64,000 nt of DNA from Kitasatospora albolonga (GCA_002082585.1 CP020563.1:3528001-3592000), one strand, 5' to 3'; shown: positions 42,647 to 50,717, counted from the stretch's first letter. Notes: generated from the letters alone by a model not told the origin. Numbers and translations are program-made.

Positions 42647-43765
42647 GTGACGACGACGCACGAAACGCCCGACACGGCGACGGGCCGACCGCTGGGCGAC
42701 CTGTCCCGGCTCCTGTTCGGCCATCTGCACCGCTCCGACCAGCAGCGTTGGGGGCGCGTGTACCTACAGGGCCTGCTGCGCACGGACGGGAAGAAGACCG
42801 TGCGGCGCATGGCGGCCGTCGTGACCGGCTCCGAGGCCGCGTCGACGTCACTGCACCAGTTCGTGAACGCCAGCCCGTGGGAGTGGGCCCCGGCGCGCGG
42901 CGAGCTGGCCCGCTGGGCCGCCCGGTCGCTGCCGGTGCGGGCCTGGACCCTGGCACCGGCGGTGCTGCCCAAGCGGGGCGACCGCTCGGCCGGGGTGCAC
43001 CAGCGCTTCCTCCCGGATTCCGGGCGTACCGTCAACTGCCAGCTGGGCATCGGCCTGTTCCTGGACGTCGGGCGGGCCCACGTCCCGGTCGACTGGCGCC
43101 TCTTCCTCCCTCCCCGGTTCACCGGCGACACCGCCGTACGCGACCGGGCGAAGATCCCCGCGGCGACCCGGGCCCAGCCGCTGTGGGAGCACGCCCTGAG
43201 CCTGGTCCAGGAGATGGCGCCCCGGGCGGACGGGCGGACGGCGCCGGTGGTGGCCGACCTGACCGCCCTGTGCGACATCGCGCCGCTGGCCCGGCGGCTC
43301 CGGGACGGCGGGCACCCCTTCGTCCTCGCCATCCCGGGCCAGAGCACCCTGGACGGACCCGAACTGCCTCCGGGCGAACGGGAGTCGGCGCGGGCGCTGC
43401 TGCTGCGCCGGGGCGTACGGCACCCGGCGGGGGCGGGGCGGCAGATCCTCTCGTACGAGCTCCCCGCGCGCGGGCCGAGGCCGGGCGGCGAGCACGGCCA
43501 CGGGCCGGGCCAGCTGATGGCCGAGTGGGACGCGGGCACCGGGCGGCCGGGCCGGATCTGGCTGACGAACATCACCGACCGCCACCCGGCCGAACTGCTG
43601 GAGCTGGCCCGTTCGCCCCGGGGCGCGCAGGCGGCGGTCCGGCGCATGGGCGAGGACTTCGGCCTGCTCGACTTCGAAGGGCGCTCCTTCCCCGGCTGGC
43701 ACCGGCACATGACGCTCGTCTCGGCGGCCTACGCATGCAGCGCCCTGGAGGGCATGACCCCCTGA
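42647..43765 (+). CDS. IS701-type transposase-like protein
   Basis: The GTG at 42647 follows GGGAGGG and gives 372 residues. LSRLLFGHLHRSDQQRWGRV, GLLRTDGKKTVRRMAAVVTG and HQRFLPDSGRTVNCQLGIGL are typical of IS701/DDE_5 transposases. The gene is intact, single, without visible terminal repeats or target duplication, and under an operator shared with TetR. Domesticated IS701-like genes of this kind occur beside butyrolactone-receptor loci in Streptomyces (recollection). I suspect a non-mobile regulatory or retired role. Confidence 0.78.
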   Translation: MTTTHETPDTATGRPLGDLSRLLFGHLHRSDQQRWGRVYLQGLLRTDGKKTVRRMAAVVTGSEAASTSLHQFVNASPWEWAPARGELARWAARSLPVRAWTLAPAVLPKRGDRSAGVHQRFLPDSGRTVNCQLGIGLFLDVGRAHVPVDWRLFLPPRFTGDTAVRDRAKIPAATRAQPLWEHALSLVQEMAPRADGRTAPVVADLTALCDIAPLARRLRDGGHPFVLAIPGQSTLDGPELPPGERESARALLLRRGVRHPAGAGRQILSYELPARGPRPGGEHGHGPGQLMAEWDAGTGRPGRIWLTNITDRHPAELLELARSPRGAQAAVRRMGEDFGLLDFEGRSFPGWHRHMTLVSAAYACSALEGMTP

Positions 43766-43770
43766 TCCCA

Positions 43771-43852
43771 TTGCTTGCTTATGCAAGTATATACCAGTCG
43801 GAGCCGTCTCCGTAAGCTCCAACACTCCCCAGATGATTGCATGGGCATGTAT
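43771..43852 (+). promoter_or_regulatory. Paired TTGCNTGNNCANGCAA-type sites before marR (66 bp apart)
   Basis: TTGCTTGCTTATGCAA (43771-43786) and TTGCATGGGCATGTAT (43837-43852) precede the MarR gene at 43889. The first is a full palindrome; the second keeps the left half and CANG. The 66-bp start-to-start distance recurs at three other promoters in this block. Confidence 0.7.
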
Positions 43853-43888
43853 CTTGTTGCTATCGCAGTCGAGAAGGGGAGCTGTTCC

Positions 43889-44332
43889 ATGACGATCAAC
43901 CAACAGCCACGCGCCGCCTCCGATCAGGCCATGTGGGACGCCGTCCTCGGCCTGCACACCTTCGTGGAGCGCCAGCTCGCACACACCCTCCAGCGCCGCT
44001 ACGGCGTCGGCCTGTCCGAGTACCGGGCCCTGGAGACCCTTTACCAGGCCGAGAAGGGCGAGTGCCGCATGCAGGAGCTCGCGGACCACATCGGCCTGGG
44101 CCAGAGCTCGGTGACGCGCCTGGTGGGACGGCTGGACAGCGCCGGATACGCCTACAAGGACAACTGCGCCGACGACAAGCGCGGCGTCTTCGCCGTCATC
44201 ACCGACGAGGGCCGCAAGCGCTACCAGGAAGCCCGTGCCGCCTACGCCGACGTCCTCAGCTCGGCCCTCAACACCGCGAGCGCCGACGACCAGCTCGCCC
44301 GGGCGGTGCAGGCGCTGCGCAGCGCAGCCTGA
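43889..44332 (+). CDS. MarR family regulator, candidate master of the local regulon
   Basis: The ATG at 43889 follows GAGAAGGGGAGCTG and gives 147 residues. The winged helix is clear: LSEYRALETLYQAEKGECRM, LADHIGLGQSSVTRLVGRLD and DDKRGVFAVITDEGRKRYQ. Cys residues at CRMQEL and NCADDKR could serve as redox switches, as in OhrR-type MarR proteins, but that is speculative. The paired TTGC sites before its own gene and before three neighbouring units suggest it controls them. Confidence 0.87.
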   Translation: MTINQQPRAASDQAMWDAVLGLHTFVERQLAHTLQRRYGVGLSEYRALETLYQAEKGECRMQELADHIGLGQSSVTRLVGRLDSAGYAYKDNCADDKRGVFAVITDEGRKRYQEARAAYADVLSSALNTASADDQLARAVQALRSAA

Positions 44333-44395
44333 CGCGATCACGACGGGCGACAGACGGCGGGAGGCGACCGGGATGCCCCGGCGCCCCGCCGCCTT

Positions 44396-44480
44396 TTGCA
44401 TGTTCGGACCTCTTCCGGGACGGAGAGAGCTGCGGCCCGGGCCACGCGAGCACCCACCACATACTTGCTTGACCAGGCAA
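44396..44480 (+). promoter_or_regulatory. Paired TTGC-type sites between marR and the receptor-like TetR (69 bp apart)
   Basis: TTGCATGTTCGGACCT (44396-44411, only the left half conserved) and TTGCTTGACCAGGCAA (44465-44480, near-perfect palindrome) are 69 bp apart. They could serve the TetR gene at 44712 or the end of the marR transcript. Confidence 0.5.
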
Positions 44481-44545
44481 AAATTTCAGGTCGCCACCCC
44501 ACCCCCGCCCCCGTGACGAGCGCCCGCAGCACCTCCCCACCAAGA

Positions 44546-44696
44546 AAAAAGAATGATCTCTTTATTTTGCGCCCGGACTCAAGCGGTGAACCCTTGAGCC
44601 CTTCGGAATTGATCCACCCTCAAAGCAGACAAAAGATACCGAAGGGCGCTTGCCTCGACCTCGATCGAGCCAGGTAACATAAGGGTCATTCTTTTT
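44546..44696 (+). promoter_or_regulatory. AAAAAGAATGA / TCATTCTTTTT inverted pair before the receptor-like TetR
   Basis: AAAAAGAATGA (44546-44556) and its exact reverse complement (44686-44696) are 129 nt apart. The second overlaps the region just before the ribosome site of the TetR gene. They are possible autoregulatory operators; they do not obviously match the published ARE consensus as I remember it. Confidence 0.45.
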
Positions 44697-44711
44697 GGGA
44701 AGGTGAGGGGC

Positions 44712-45344
44712 ATGGCGCAACTGAAACAGGAGCGGGCGGAACAGACCCGTCGCACTCTTCTCCATGCGGCGGCAGAGGTCTTCGACGAGTTCGGTTACGC
44801 GGGTGCCAGCGTCACCCGCATCCTCAAGCGCGCCGGGGTGACGGCGGGGGCGCTCTACTTCCACTTCGGTTCCAAGGAGGATCTCGCCAAGGCGGTGATG
44901 AACAGCCAGCCGGAGACCCTGGTCCCGCTGGTCGCCGCCGGGGGGCTGCAACGGCTCATCGACCTCACCCTCGTATGGTCGTGGCAGCTCCAGCGCGACC
45001 CGCTGCTCCGGGCCGGTGTACGGCTGACGAACGAGCAGACCTCCGCCGGCGGCCCCGAGAACGCCGACCCGTACGAGAAGTTCCGCGCGATCATGACCGG
45101 CTTCCTCCAGGACGCCCAGAACGACGGGGAGCTGCAGCCGGGCGTCGATCCGTCCGTGGTCGCGGAGTTCGTGGTCGCCGCCTGTACCGGCATGCAGATG
45201 TACTCCAACGTCGTCAGCGGCCGCAAGGACCTGCCCGAGCGCACCCAGCAGATGTGGAACCTGATCCTCCCGGGCATCGCCGTCCCGTCCGTGATCACCC
45301 GCGCCGACGCGAGCCCCGCCCGGGGCGCCGCGATGATGCCCTGA
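44712..45344 (+). CDS. ScbR/ArpA-type gamma-butyrolactone receptor-like TetR
   Basis: The ATG at 44712 follows AAGGTGAGGGG and gives 210 residues. The DNA-binding domain (RAEQTRRTLLHAAAEVFDEF, VTRILKRAGVTAGALYFHF, GSKEDLAKAVM) and the C-terminal pattern LLRAGVRLTNEQ, FVVAACTGMQMYSNVVSGR, ILPGIAVPSVITRADAS match the ScbR/ArpA autoregulator-receptor family. No AfsA/ScbA-type synthase gene lies in this window, so it is an orphan here. It may sense a butyrolactone or related signal, or be a pseudoreceptor. Confidence 0.87.
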   Translation: MAQLKQERAEQTRRTLLHAAAEVFDEFGYAGASVTRILKRAGVTAGALYFHFGSKEDLAKAVMNSQPETLVPLVAAGGLQRLIDLTLVWSWQLQRDPLLRAGVRLTNEQTSAGGPENADPYEKFRAIMTGFLQDAQNDGELQPGVDPSVVAEFVVAACTGMQMYSNVVSGRKDLPERTQQMWNLILPGIAVPSVITRADASPARGAAMMP

Positions 45345-45411
45345 CCGTTCCGGTCCTCACCGACCGCCGCCCCCTGCTCGACGGCCCCGGTCTCCGGGAG
45401 ATCGCCGAGGA

Positions 45412-45452
45412 CGGTTCTGCCGCCGTCCTCGCGGTGGACGGCGGCAGAACCG
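45412..45452. terminator. 17-bp perfect hairpin (first of two)
   Basis: CGGTTCTGCCGCCGTCC (45412-45428) pairs perfectly with 45436-45452 around a 7-nt loop, between convergent TetR and SMR genes. Probably a bidirectional terminator. Confidence 0.75.
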
Positions 45453-45465
45453 CGCTGTGACGGGT

Positions 45466-45524
45466 AGTACGCCCCGGGCGGCCGCCGCCCATTCCTGATG
45501 GGAGGCAGCCGCCCGGGGCGTACT
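45466..45524. terminator. 17-bp perfect hairpin (second of two)
   Basis: AGTACGCCCCGGGCGGC (45466-45482) pairs perfectly with 45508-45524, enclosing a smaller CCCAT/ATGGG stem. It lies 41 nt before the stop of the SMR gene. Confidence 0.75.
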
Positions 45525-45564
45525 GTCCGAAGAAGCCTGGGGCACCGGGGCCGGGGAGGAACAG

Positions 45565-45984
45565 TCAGACCTGGAGGGCGCCGGGCCGCTCCGCGATCCG
45601 CTGCTCGGGCGGCTGGGGGGCTGCCACCGCCTCGGGCTTCGTGCGGTCGGCGAGCTTGAGCCAGATGACACCGACGATGATGACCGTCAGCCAGAGGCCC
45701 TTGGCCAGGGTGAGGGTCTCGTCGAAGAAGACCGGGCCGAGGACGGCGGCGCCGACCGCGCCGATGCCCGCCCAGACCGCGTAACCGATGCTGACCTCGA
45801 TGGTGCGGAGAGCCAGGCTCAGTGCGTAGAGCGTCAGCAGGAAGAACACCACGGCGACCAGGGACCAGGTCAGGATGGTGAAGCCCTCGCTGCCGCCGAC
45901 GGCGAGCGCGTATCCGATCTCGAAGACTCCCGCGAGCAGGAGGGAGAGCCAGGCGTTGGTGGAGCTCTTGGCCGCGTTGGACAT
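45565..45984 (-). CDS. SMR-family efflux subunit (second of pair)
   Basis: The ATG at 45984 gives 139 residues with four membrane helices and the SMR signature: LAGVFEIGYALAVGGSEGF includes the essential Glu, and IGYAVWAGIGAVGAAVLG includes the GYAxW motif. It carries a C-terminal extension of about 25 residues. It follows another SMR gene by 82 nt; paired SMR genes (EbrAB/YkkCD type) usually encode heterodimeric drug exporters or guanidinium-type exporters. The substrate is unknown. Confidence 0.88.
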   Translation of the reverse strand: MSNAAKSSTNAWLSLLLAGVFEIGYALAVGGSEGFTILTWSLVAVVFFLLTLYALSLALRTIEVSIGYAVWAGIGAVGAAVLGPVFFDETLTLAKGLWLTVIIVGVIWLKLADRTKPEAVAAPQPPEQRIAERPGALQV

Positions 45985-46066
45985 GGGAGGTGGTTCCTCT
46001 CTCAGGGATGGCGTCAGGTGGTTCGAGGGGGGCACTGCGTGCGGAGCCGGGGGGTGTTCACCGGGC

Positions 46067-46387
46067 TCAGGCGGAACCGCTCAGCTGGAGGCCGACGACA
46101 CCGCCGATGACCAGGACGATGCCGATCGCCTTGTTCCAGTTCAGACGCTGGCCGAAGAACAGCGCGCCGAGGATGGTGATACCGACGCCCGCGACGGAGG
46201 TCCACAGGGCGTAGCCGACGCCGACGTCGAAGGTCAGCAGCGCCTTGCTGAGGAAGAAGGTCGCGGCGGCACCGCTGGCCAGGGTGATGGCGGTCCACTT
46301 GCGGTTCTTGAAGCCCTCGGCCTTTCCGGCGGCGATGGCGACAACGATCTCGAAGATGATGGCGATGGCGAGGTGCAGCCAGTGCAT
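46067..46387 (-). CDS. SMR-family efflux subunit (first of pair)
   Basis: The 106-residue, four-helix protein has WLHLAIAIIFEIVVAIAAGK with the essential Glu, and VGYALWTSVAGVGITILGAL. It is standard SMR length, unlike its longer partner. It is the upstream member of the pair and 191 nt downstream of the deaminase gene, so the three may share a promoter region near 47083-47166. No TTGC-type site was seen immediately before it. Confidence 0.88.
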   Translation of the reverse strand: MHWLHLAIAIIFEIVVAIAAGKAEGFKNRKWTAITLASGAAATFFLSKALLTFDVGVGYALWTSVAGVGITILGALFFGQRLNWNKAIGIVLVIGGVVGLQLSGSA

Positions 46388-46537
46388 GGGAGGTCCTTCC
46401 CTACGGTGAATGAACAGAAGTGAGGGGGAAATCGGCGTGAAGGCGCGGGTCGTGGGGTGTGGGGCGTGAAGGGCGTACGAGGAGCCGTACGGCGGTGGCG
46501 CGGGGCTGAGCGGGACTGAGCTGGAGCCCGGCTGTCG

Positions 46538-46582
46538 CGGAACTCAGCTCCACGGAACTCGGCTCCGCGGAACTCGGCTCAG
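46538..46582. repeat. Three 15-bp tandem repeats at the deaminase 3' end
   Basis: CGGAACTCAGCTCCA, CGGAACTCGGCTCCG and CGGAACTCGGCTCAG follow one another, starting inside the last codon/stop of the deaminase and continuing downstream. Confidence 0.75.
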
Positions 46583-47046
46583 CTCCTGGTGAGGAAATCC
46601 TGGAACGGCTGCTCCGCCTCGGGCAGGTGCAGGGCCGTGACCTTGACGGGCCAGTCCGCCGGGTCCTGGGCGAAGAGGGTGTACGTGCTCGTGTAGTCGA
46701 AGCCGTACCGGGCGGCGGTCTTCCGGTCGGCGGCGTGCACGACATGGCCGATGCCCGCGTACCGCGCCGCCAGGTAGCACAGCGCGCAGGGCTCACCGGA
46801 GGCGAACAGAGTGGCTCCCGCCACGGCCCGGAGCCCGTGCCGGGCGGCGGCCTCCCGGAGGGCGACGACCTCGGCGTGGGCGGTCGGGTCGTTGTCCTCC
46901 CGGACCCGGTTGAAGCCGGTGCCCAGGACGCGCCCACCGCCCACGATCACGCCGGAGAAGGGGATGCCCCCCTGTGCGACATGCTCGCGGCTGAGCCGGA
47001 TCGCTTCGTGGGCGTACTCCGTCAGTTCGCTTTCGTCTGTACCCAT
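46579..47046 (-). CDS. Nucleoside/tRNA-type deaminase (CDA fold)
   Basis: The ATG at 47046 follows GGGAGAC and gives 155 residues. The zinc site is complete: TAHAEVVAL (His and catalytic Glu) and PCALCYLA (two Cys). The fold fits guanine/cytosine or small-molecule nucleoside deaminases. The TTGC site pair at 47083-47166 lies 37-120 nt upstream, placing it in the putative MarR regulon. With the SMR pair downstream, modification and export of a toxic base analogue is one idea (inference only). Confidence 0.85.
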   Translation of the reverse strand: MGTDESELTEYAHEAIRLSREHVAQGGIPFSGVIVGGGRVLGTGFNRVREDNDPTAHAEVVALREAAARHGLRAVAGATLFASGEPCALCYLAARYAGIGHVVHAADRKTAARYGFDYTSTYTLFAQDPADWPVKVTALHLPEAEQPFQDFLTRS

Positions 47047-47082
47047 GAGCAGTTCGTCTCCCGAGTTACCCTGATCGATCCA

Positions 47083-47166
47083 TTGCCTGCACATGCAAGC
47101 TTTTACTTCTCATGAATCGCCGTCGGCGATCCGATCCGAGGACACTAATCTTGCATGTGCATATAA
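47083..47166 (-). promoter_or_regulatory. Paired TTGC-type sites before the deaminase (68 bp apart)
   Basis: TTGCCTGCACATGCAA (47083-47098, full palindrome) and TTGCATGTGCATATAA (47151-47166, degenerate right end) lie in the gap between the deaminase start and the Old Yellow Enzyme stop. Confidence 0.7.
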
Positions 47167-47172
47167 CCAGTG

Positions 47173-48363
47173 TCAAGCGTTGCTGTACGCCCGGGCGTTG
47201 GCCAGGGTCGCCAGCGGCTCGAGCACCTGAGGGTCGAACGGCGCCAGGGCCGCGCCCTCGGCCACCCTGCGCGGCAGATCGGGGTTGGCCAGCGCGCCCG
47301 TCCCGATCGCCAGGACATCGGCGTGCGGCCCGTCCAGGACGTACCGCGCCACCGCGTCCTCGTGCAGCCCGCCATTGGCGATGACGGGGAGCCCGGTGAC
47401 CTTCCGGGCGAGCGCGGGAAGCGTCGGCCCGTGCGGCAGCCAGTCCCGTCCGCTGCCCGCGAGGTGCAGATAGTTGGCCCCGGCCGAGGCGACCGCCGTG
47501 AAGAGGGCACCCGCCTCGGCGTCACCCCCCTGCCACCGCCACGAGAAGTTGTTGATCTTCCCCTGGGAGAGCCGGACACCGACCGGGAAGCCGGGCCCGA
47601 CCGCGCTCCTGACCTCGGCCGTCACCTCCCGTACGAGCCGTGAGCGGCCCTCGGCGTCCCCGCCGTACGCATCGGTGCGCAGATTGGTGTACGGGGTGAG
47701 GAACTGGTCGAGCAGATAGCCGTTGGCCCCGTGGACCTCCACCCCGTCGAAGCCGACGGCACGGGCCCGTACGGCGGCGGCCGCGAAGCCCTCTACGGCC
47801 TCGGCGATCTGCTCGCGGGTCATCTCCAGCGGTACGGGCCAGGGGCCGCCGCCCCGGTACTTGGCCAGCTGCTCGCCCATCGGCCGCACCGCCGACGGGC
47901 CCGCGGCCCGGTCGCGGAACCGGTTGCCCTGTGCGAGGGCCCCGGCGTGCATCAGCTGGAGGACGACGCGCGCCCCGGCGGCGTGCGCCCTCTCCACGAC
48001 GGGCCGCCAGGCGTCGGCCTGCGCCTCGTCGGTGATGCCGGGCTGGTGCAGGTACCCCTGGCTGAAGGCCCGGTCGGTGTAGGTCCCCTCGGTGATGAGG
48101 AGCCCGAAACCGCCCTCGGCGAAGGCCGCGTAGTACCCGGCCATCTCGTCGGTCGCCCGGCCGTCCTCGGTCGCGGAGACCCGGGTCATGGGGGCGAGGG
48201 CGAACCTGTTGCGCAGATCGAGCCCCGCGAACCGGCAGGCGGCGAGGGCGGGATGGGCGTCACCCACCGGGACGGACCCGGCGCCACTCATCGGAGCGGG
48301 ATGGATGCCGGTCGTCGGAGCGGGATGGATGCCGGTCGTCGGGGCGGGATGGATGCCGGTCAC
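47173..48363 (-). CDS. NADH:flavin oxidoreductase / Old Yellow Enzyme
   Basis: The GTG at 48363 is 1 nt after the DsbA-like stop, so the genes are coupled; an ATG at 48291 is an alternative. The product (396 residues) is an FMN-dependent OYE-type TIM barrel: RNRFALAPMTRVSATEDGRA, LQLMHAGALAQ, GFDGVEVHGANGYLLDQFLTPYTN and PVIANGGLHEDAV. It reduces activated alkenes or quinone-like electrophiles. The first 24 residues are three copies of TGIHPAP(T), encoded by a 24-bp tandem repeat, an unusual addition. Confidence 0.88.
   Translation of the reverse strand: MTGIHPAPTTGIHPAPTTGIHPAPMSGAGSVPVGDAHPALAACRFAGLDLRNRFALAPMTRVSATEDGRATDEMAGYYAAFAEGGFGLLITEGTYTDRAFSQGYLHQPGITDEAQADAWRPVVERAHAAGARVVLQLMHAGALAQGNRFRDRAAGPSAVRPMGEQLAKYRGGGPWPVPLEMTREQIAEAVEGFAAAAVRARAVGFDGVEVHGANGYLLDQFLTPYTNLRTDAYGGDAEGRSRLVREVTAEVRSAVGPGFPVGVRLSQGKINNFSWRWQGGDAEAGALFTAVASAGANYLHLAGSGRDWLPHGPTLPALARKVTGLPVIANGGLHEDAVARYVLDGPHADVLAIGTGALANPDLPRRVAEGAALAPFDPQVLEPLATLANARAYSNA
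48292..48363. repeat. 24-bp tandem repeat, three copies, at the OYE start
   Basis: Units at 48292-48315, 48316-48339 and 48340-48363 are nearly identical (GGATGGATGCCGGTCGT core). They encode the repeated TGIHPAPT at the N-terminus of the Old Yellow Enzyme if translation begins at 48363. Confidence 0.85.
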
Positions 48364-48364
48364 G

Positions 48365-49021
48365 TCAGCACTTCCCGTCGATGCCGCAGGCGGCGCCGTA
48401 ACCGGCGTTCTCCTCCTGCTGCGCCCGGGCGTCCAGGATCGCCTTGCGCACCTGGGCGGGACGCGGGACGCCTTCGATCCGGACATCGCCGATGAGCATG
48501 GTGGGAACCACCTGCACCTGATGGGCCGCCGCTTCCCGCAGGGCCTCCTGGTGCCGGGCGCGGTAGGTGCCGTCCGCCAGCGCGGCCCGGAACCCGGCCT
48601 CGTCCAGGCCGATCCCACCGGCCAGCGCGGCGAGGACGTCGGCCTGCCCCAGATCCTGGTCCTCCTGGAAGAAGGCGCGGAACATCCGCCGGGTGTACTC
48701 GGTGCCGAGGCCGTGCTCGGCGGCGTACTGGTAACCCTCGAAGGCGAGGGCGGTGTAGGGCTGGGGGGACACGGTGGGGAGCGTGATGTCGACCCCCAGG
48801 CGTCGGGCCATGGGGTAGACGGCCCGCTCCCAGATGGCGGGCAGGTACTCGTCCTCCGGCCGCAGGGTGGGCTGCGGGTGGGCCCGCAGCTCGAAGGGCA
48901 TCCACTCGACTTCCACATCGGCGCCGACGTCCTTGATCGCCTCTTCGAGCGGGCCCTCGGCCAGCATGCAGAAGGGGCAGACGTAGTCGGACCAGATCTT
49001 GATCTTCACGGGATCAGCCAT
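48365..49021 (-). CDS. DsbA-family (FrnE-like) oxidoreductase
   Basis: The ATG at 49021 follows GGAG and gives 218 residues. The thioredoxin-like fold starts with VKIKIWSDYVCPFCMLAEG, carrying the CPFC active site, and VVPTMLIGDVRIEGV has the cis-Pro loop. FrnE/DsbA-like proteins are cytoplasmic thiol-disulfide enzymes. Extra Cys residues at the end (GAACGIDGKC) suggest further disulfides. It heads a unit with the OYE gene and has two TTGC-type sites upstream. Confidence 0.87.
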   Translation of the reverse strand: MADPVKIKIWSDYVCPFCMLAEGPLEEAIKDVGADVEVEWMPFELRAHPQPTLRPEDEYLPAIWERAVYPMARRLGVDITLPTVSPQPYTALAFEGYQYAAEHGLGTEYTRRMFRAFFQEDQDLGQADVLAALAGGIGLDEAGFRAALADGTYRARHQEALREAAAHQVQVVPTMLIGDVRIEGVPRPAQVRKAILDARAQQEENAGYGAACGIDGKC

Positions 49022-49038
49022 GCGCAGGCTCCATATAT

Positions 49039-49118
49039 TTGATCGAGCAAGCAACAACATCTCGCGACGGGACGACGGGAGACGGGAGGGATTTCCAGAA
49101 GGTTGCACGATCATGCAC
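49039..49118 (-). promoter_or_regulatory. Paired TTGC-type sites before the DsbA/OYE unit (64 bp apart)
   Basis: TTGATCGAGCAAGCAA (49039-49054) and TTGCACGATCATGCAC (49103-49118) lie 18-97 nt upstream of the DsbA-like start, with 64 bp between their starts. Confidence 0.65.
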
Positions 49119-49247
49119 TTTGATGTCAAGCCTCCCGCCCCCGCCCCGGCCGCGCCGGGCAGCGAAAACGGCGGCGGCCCGAACTCCCGCGAGAGTTCGG
49201 GCCGCCGCCGTGACGGTGGTGCCTGTGCGCTGCTCCTGCGGACCTGC

Positions 49248-50531
49248 CTACAGGAAGGAGTTGATCTCGATCGTCTCGGTCCGGCCGGGACCGACGCCGA
49301 TCGCGGAGATCGGGGCGCCCGACATCTCCTCCAGGGCCTTCACGTACGCCTGCGCGTTCTTCGGCAGATCGGAGAAGGTCTTGGCCTTGGTGATGTCCTC
49401 GGACCAGCCCGGCAGGTTCTCGTAGATCGGCTTCGCGTGGTGGAAGTCGGTCTGGTTGTACGGGAGTTCCTCGACGCGCTTGCCGTCGATCTCGTACGCC
49501 ACACAGACCGGGATCTGCTCCCAGCCGGTGAGCACGTCCAGCTTGGTGAGGAAGAAGTCGGTCAGGCCGTTGACCCGGGTCGCGTACCGCGCGATCGGGG
49601 CGTCGAACCAGCCGCAGCGGCGGTCACGGCCGGTGGTGACACCACGCTCGCCGCCGATGCGCCGCAGCGCCTCGCCGTCCTCGTCGAACAGCTCCGTCGG
49701 GAACGGACCGGCGCCCACCCGCGTCGTATAAGCCTTGAGGATGCCGATGACACGGGTGATCTTCGTCGGGCCGACACCGGCACCGGTGCAGGCGCCGCCC
49801 GCCGTCGGGTTCGACGAGGTGACGAAGGGGTACGTGCCGTGGTCGACGTCGAGCAGCGTGCCCTGGCCGCCCTCGAAGAGCACGACCTTGCCCTCGTCGA
49901 TCGCATCGTTCAGGATCAGGGTCGTGTCGGCGACGAACGGCTTGATCTGCTCCGCGTACTGGAGCATGTCCTCGACGACCTTGCCGGCCTCGATGGCCCG
50001 GCGGTTGAAGACCTTGGCCAGGAGCTGGTTCTTCTGCTCCAGGGCGGCCTCGACCTTCTGCACCAGGATCGACTCGTCGTAGAGGTCCTGGACGCGGATG
50101 CCCACCCGGTTGATCTTGTCGGCGTACGTCGGACCGATACCGCGGCCCGTCGTGCCGATCTTGCGCTTGCCGAGGAAGCGCTCGCTCACCTTGTCGAGCG
50201 TGACGTTGTACGGAGTGATCAAATGAGCGTTGCCGCTGATCAGAAGCTTGGACGTGTCGACGCCTCGCTCGTTCAGACCGCTCAGCTCGGAGAGCAGGAC
50301 CGCCGGGTCGACCACGACACCGTTCCCGATGACCGGGGTACAGCCCGGCGACAGGATTCCGGAGGGGAGGAGATGCAGTGCGTACTTCTGGTCGCCCACG
50401 ACGACCGTGTGACCGGCGTTGTTCCCGCCTTGGTATCGCACGACATAGTCCACGGAACCACCGAGGAGATCGGTGGCCTTCCCCTTGCCCTCGTCACCCC
50501 ACTGAGCACCGAGCAGCACAAGTGCGGGCAC
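49248..50531 (-). CDS. purA: Adenylosuccinate synthetase
   Basis: The GTG at 50531 follows GAAGGGG and gives 427 residues, the normal PurA length. The GTP-binding motif ([20 protein letters not shown]), [20 protein letters not shown] and [20 protein letters not shown] are all present. It joins IMP and aspartate with GTP to give adenylosuccinate, the first committed step of AMP synthesis in the cytoplasm. It is divergent from the DAGK-like gene. Confidence 0.98.
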   Translation of the reverse strand: MPALVLLGAQWGDEGKGKATDLLGGSVDYVVRYQGGNNAGHTVVVGDQKYALHLLPSGILSPGCTPVIGNGVVVDPAVLLSELSGLNERGVDTSKLLISGNAHLITPYNVTLDKVSERFLGKRKIGTTGRGIGPTYADKINRVGIRVQDLYDESILVQKVEAALEQKNQLLAKVFNRRAIEAGKVVEDMLQYAEQIKPFVADTTLILNDAIDEGKVVLFEGGQGTLLDVDHGTYPFVTSSNPTAGGACTGAGVGPTKITRVIGILKAYTTRVGAGPFPTELFDEDGEALRRIGGERGVTTGRDRRCGWFDAPIARYATRVNGLTDFFLTKLDVLTGWEQIPVCVAYEIDGKRVEELPYNQTDFHHAKPIYENLPGWSEDITKAKTFSDLPKNAQAYVKALEEMSGAPISAIGVGPGRTETIEINSFL

Positions 50532-50655
50532 AGGCGTACACCCCTTCCGGGCGGGGCATGTCCAAGGCCAGGGGGCGTACGTAAAGGTCGTACCTGCCGC
50601 ACGACGATGTACGGCAAAGCCTGAGCCGTCGAACCGGGTGCCCCGGAATAGACGA

Positions 50656-50683
50656 AGCCCCTGGCGCAATAGCGCAAGGGGCT
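50656..50683. promoter_or_regulatory. AGCCCCT hairpin in the purA/DAGK-like divergent region
   Basis: AGCCCCTGGCGC (50656-50667) pairs with GCGCAAGGGGCT (50672-50683) around AATA. It lies 125 nt upstream of purA and 35 nt before the DAGK-like start, so it is within a leader. It could be an attenuator or a terminator-like stem. Confidence 0.5.
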
Positions 50684-50717
50684 CTTGCACCAAGATGCTA
50701 CCCGAGGAAGGACCGAG

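Noticed and set aside
45361..45460. Possible small gene ending at 45460 over the first hairpin
   Set aside because: It is an out-of-frame continuation across the TetR gene end with no start signal; the perfect stem is better read as a terminator.
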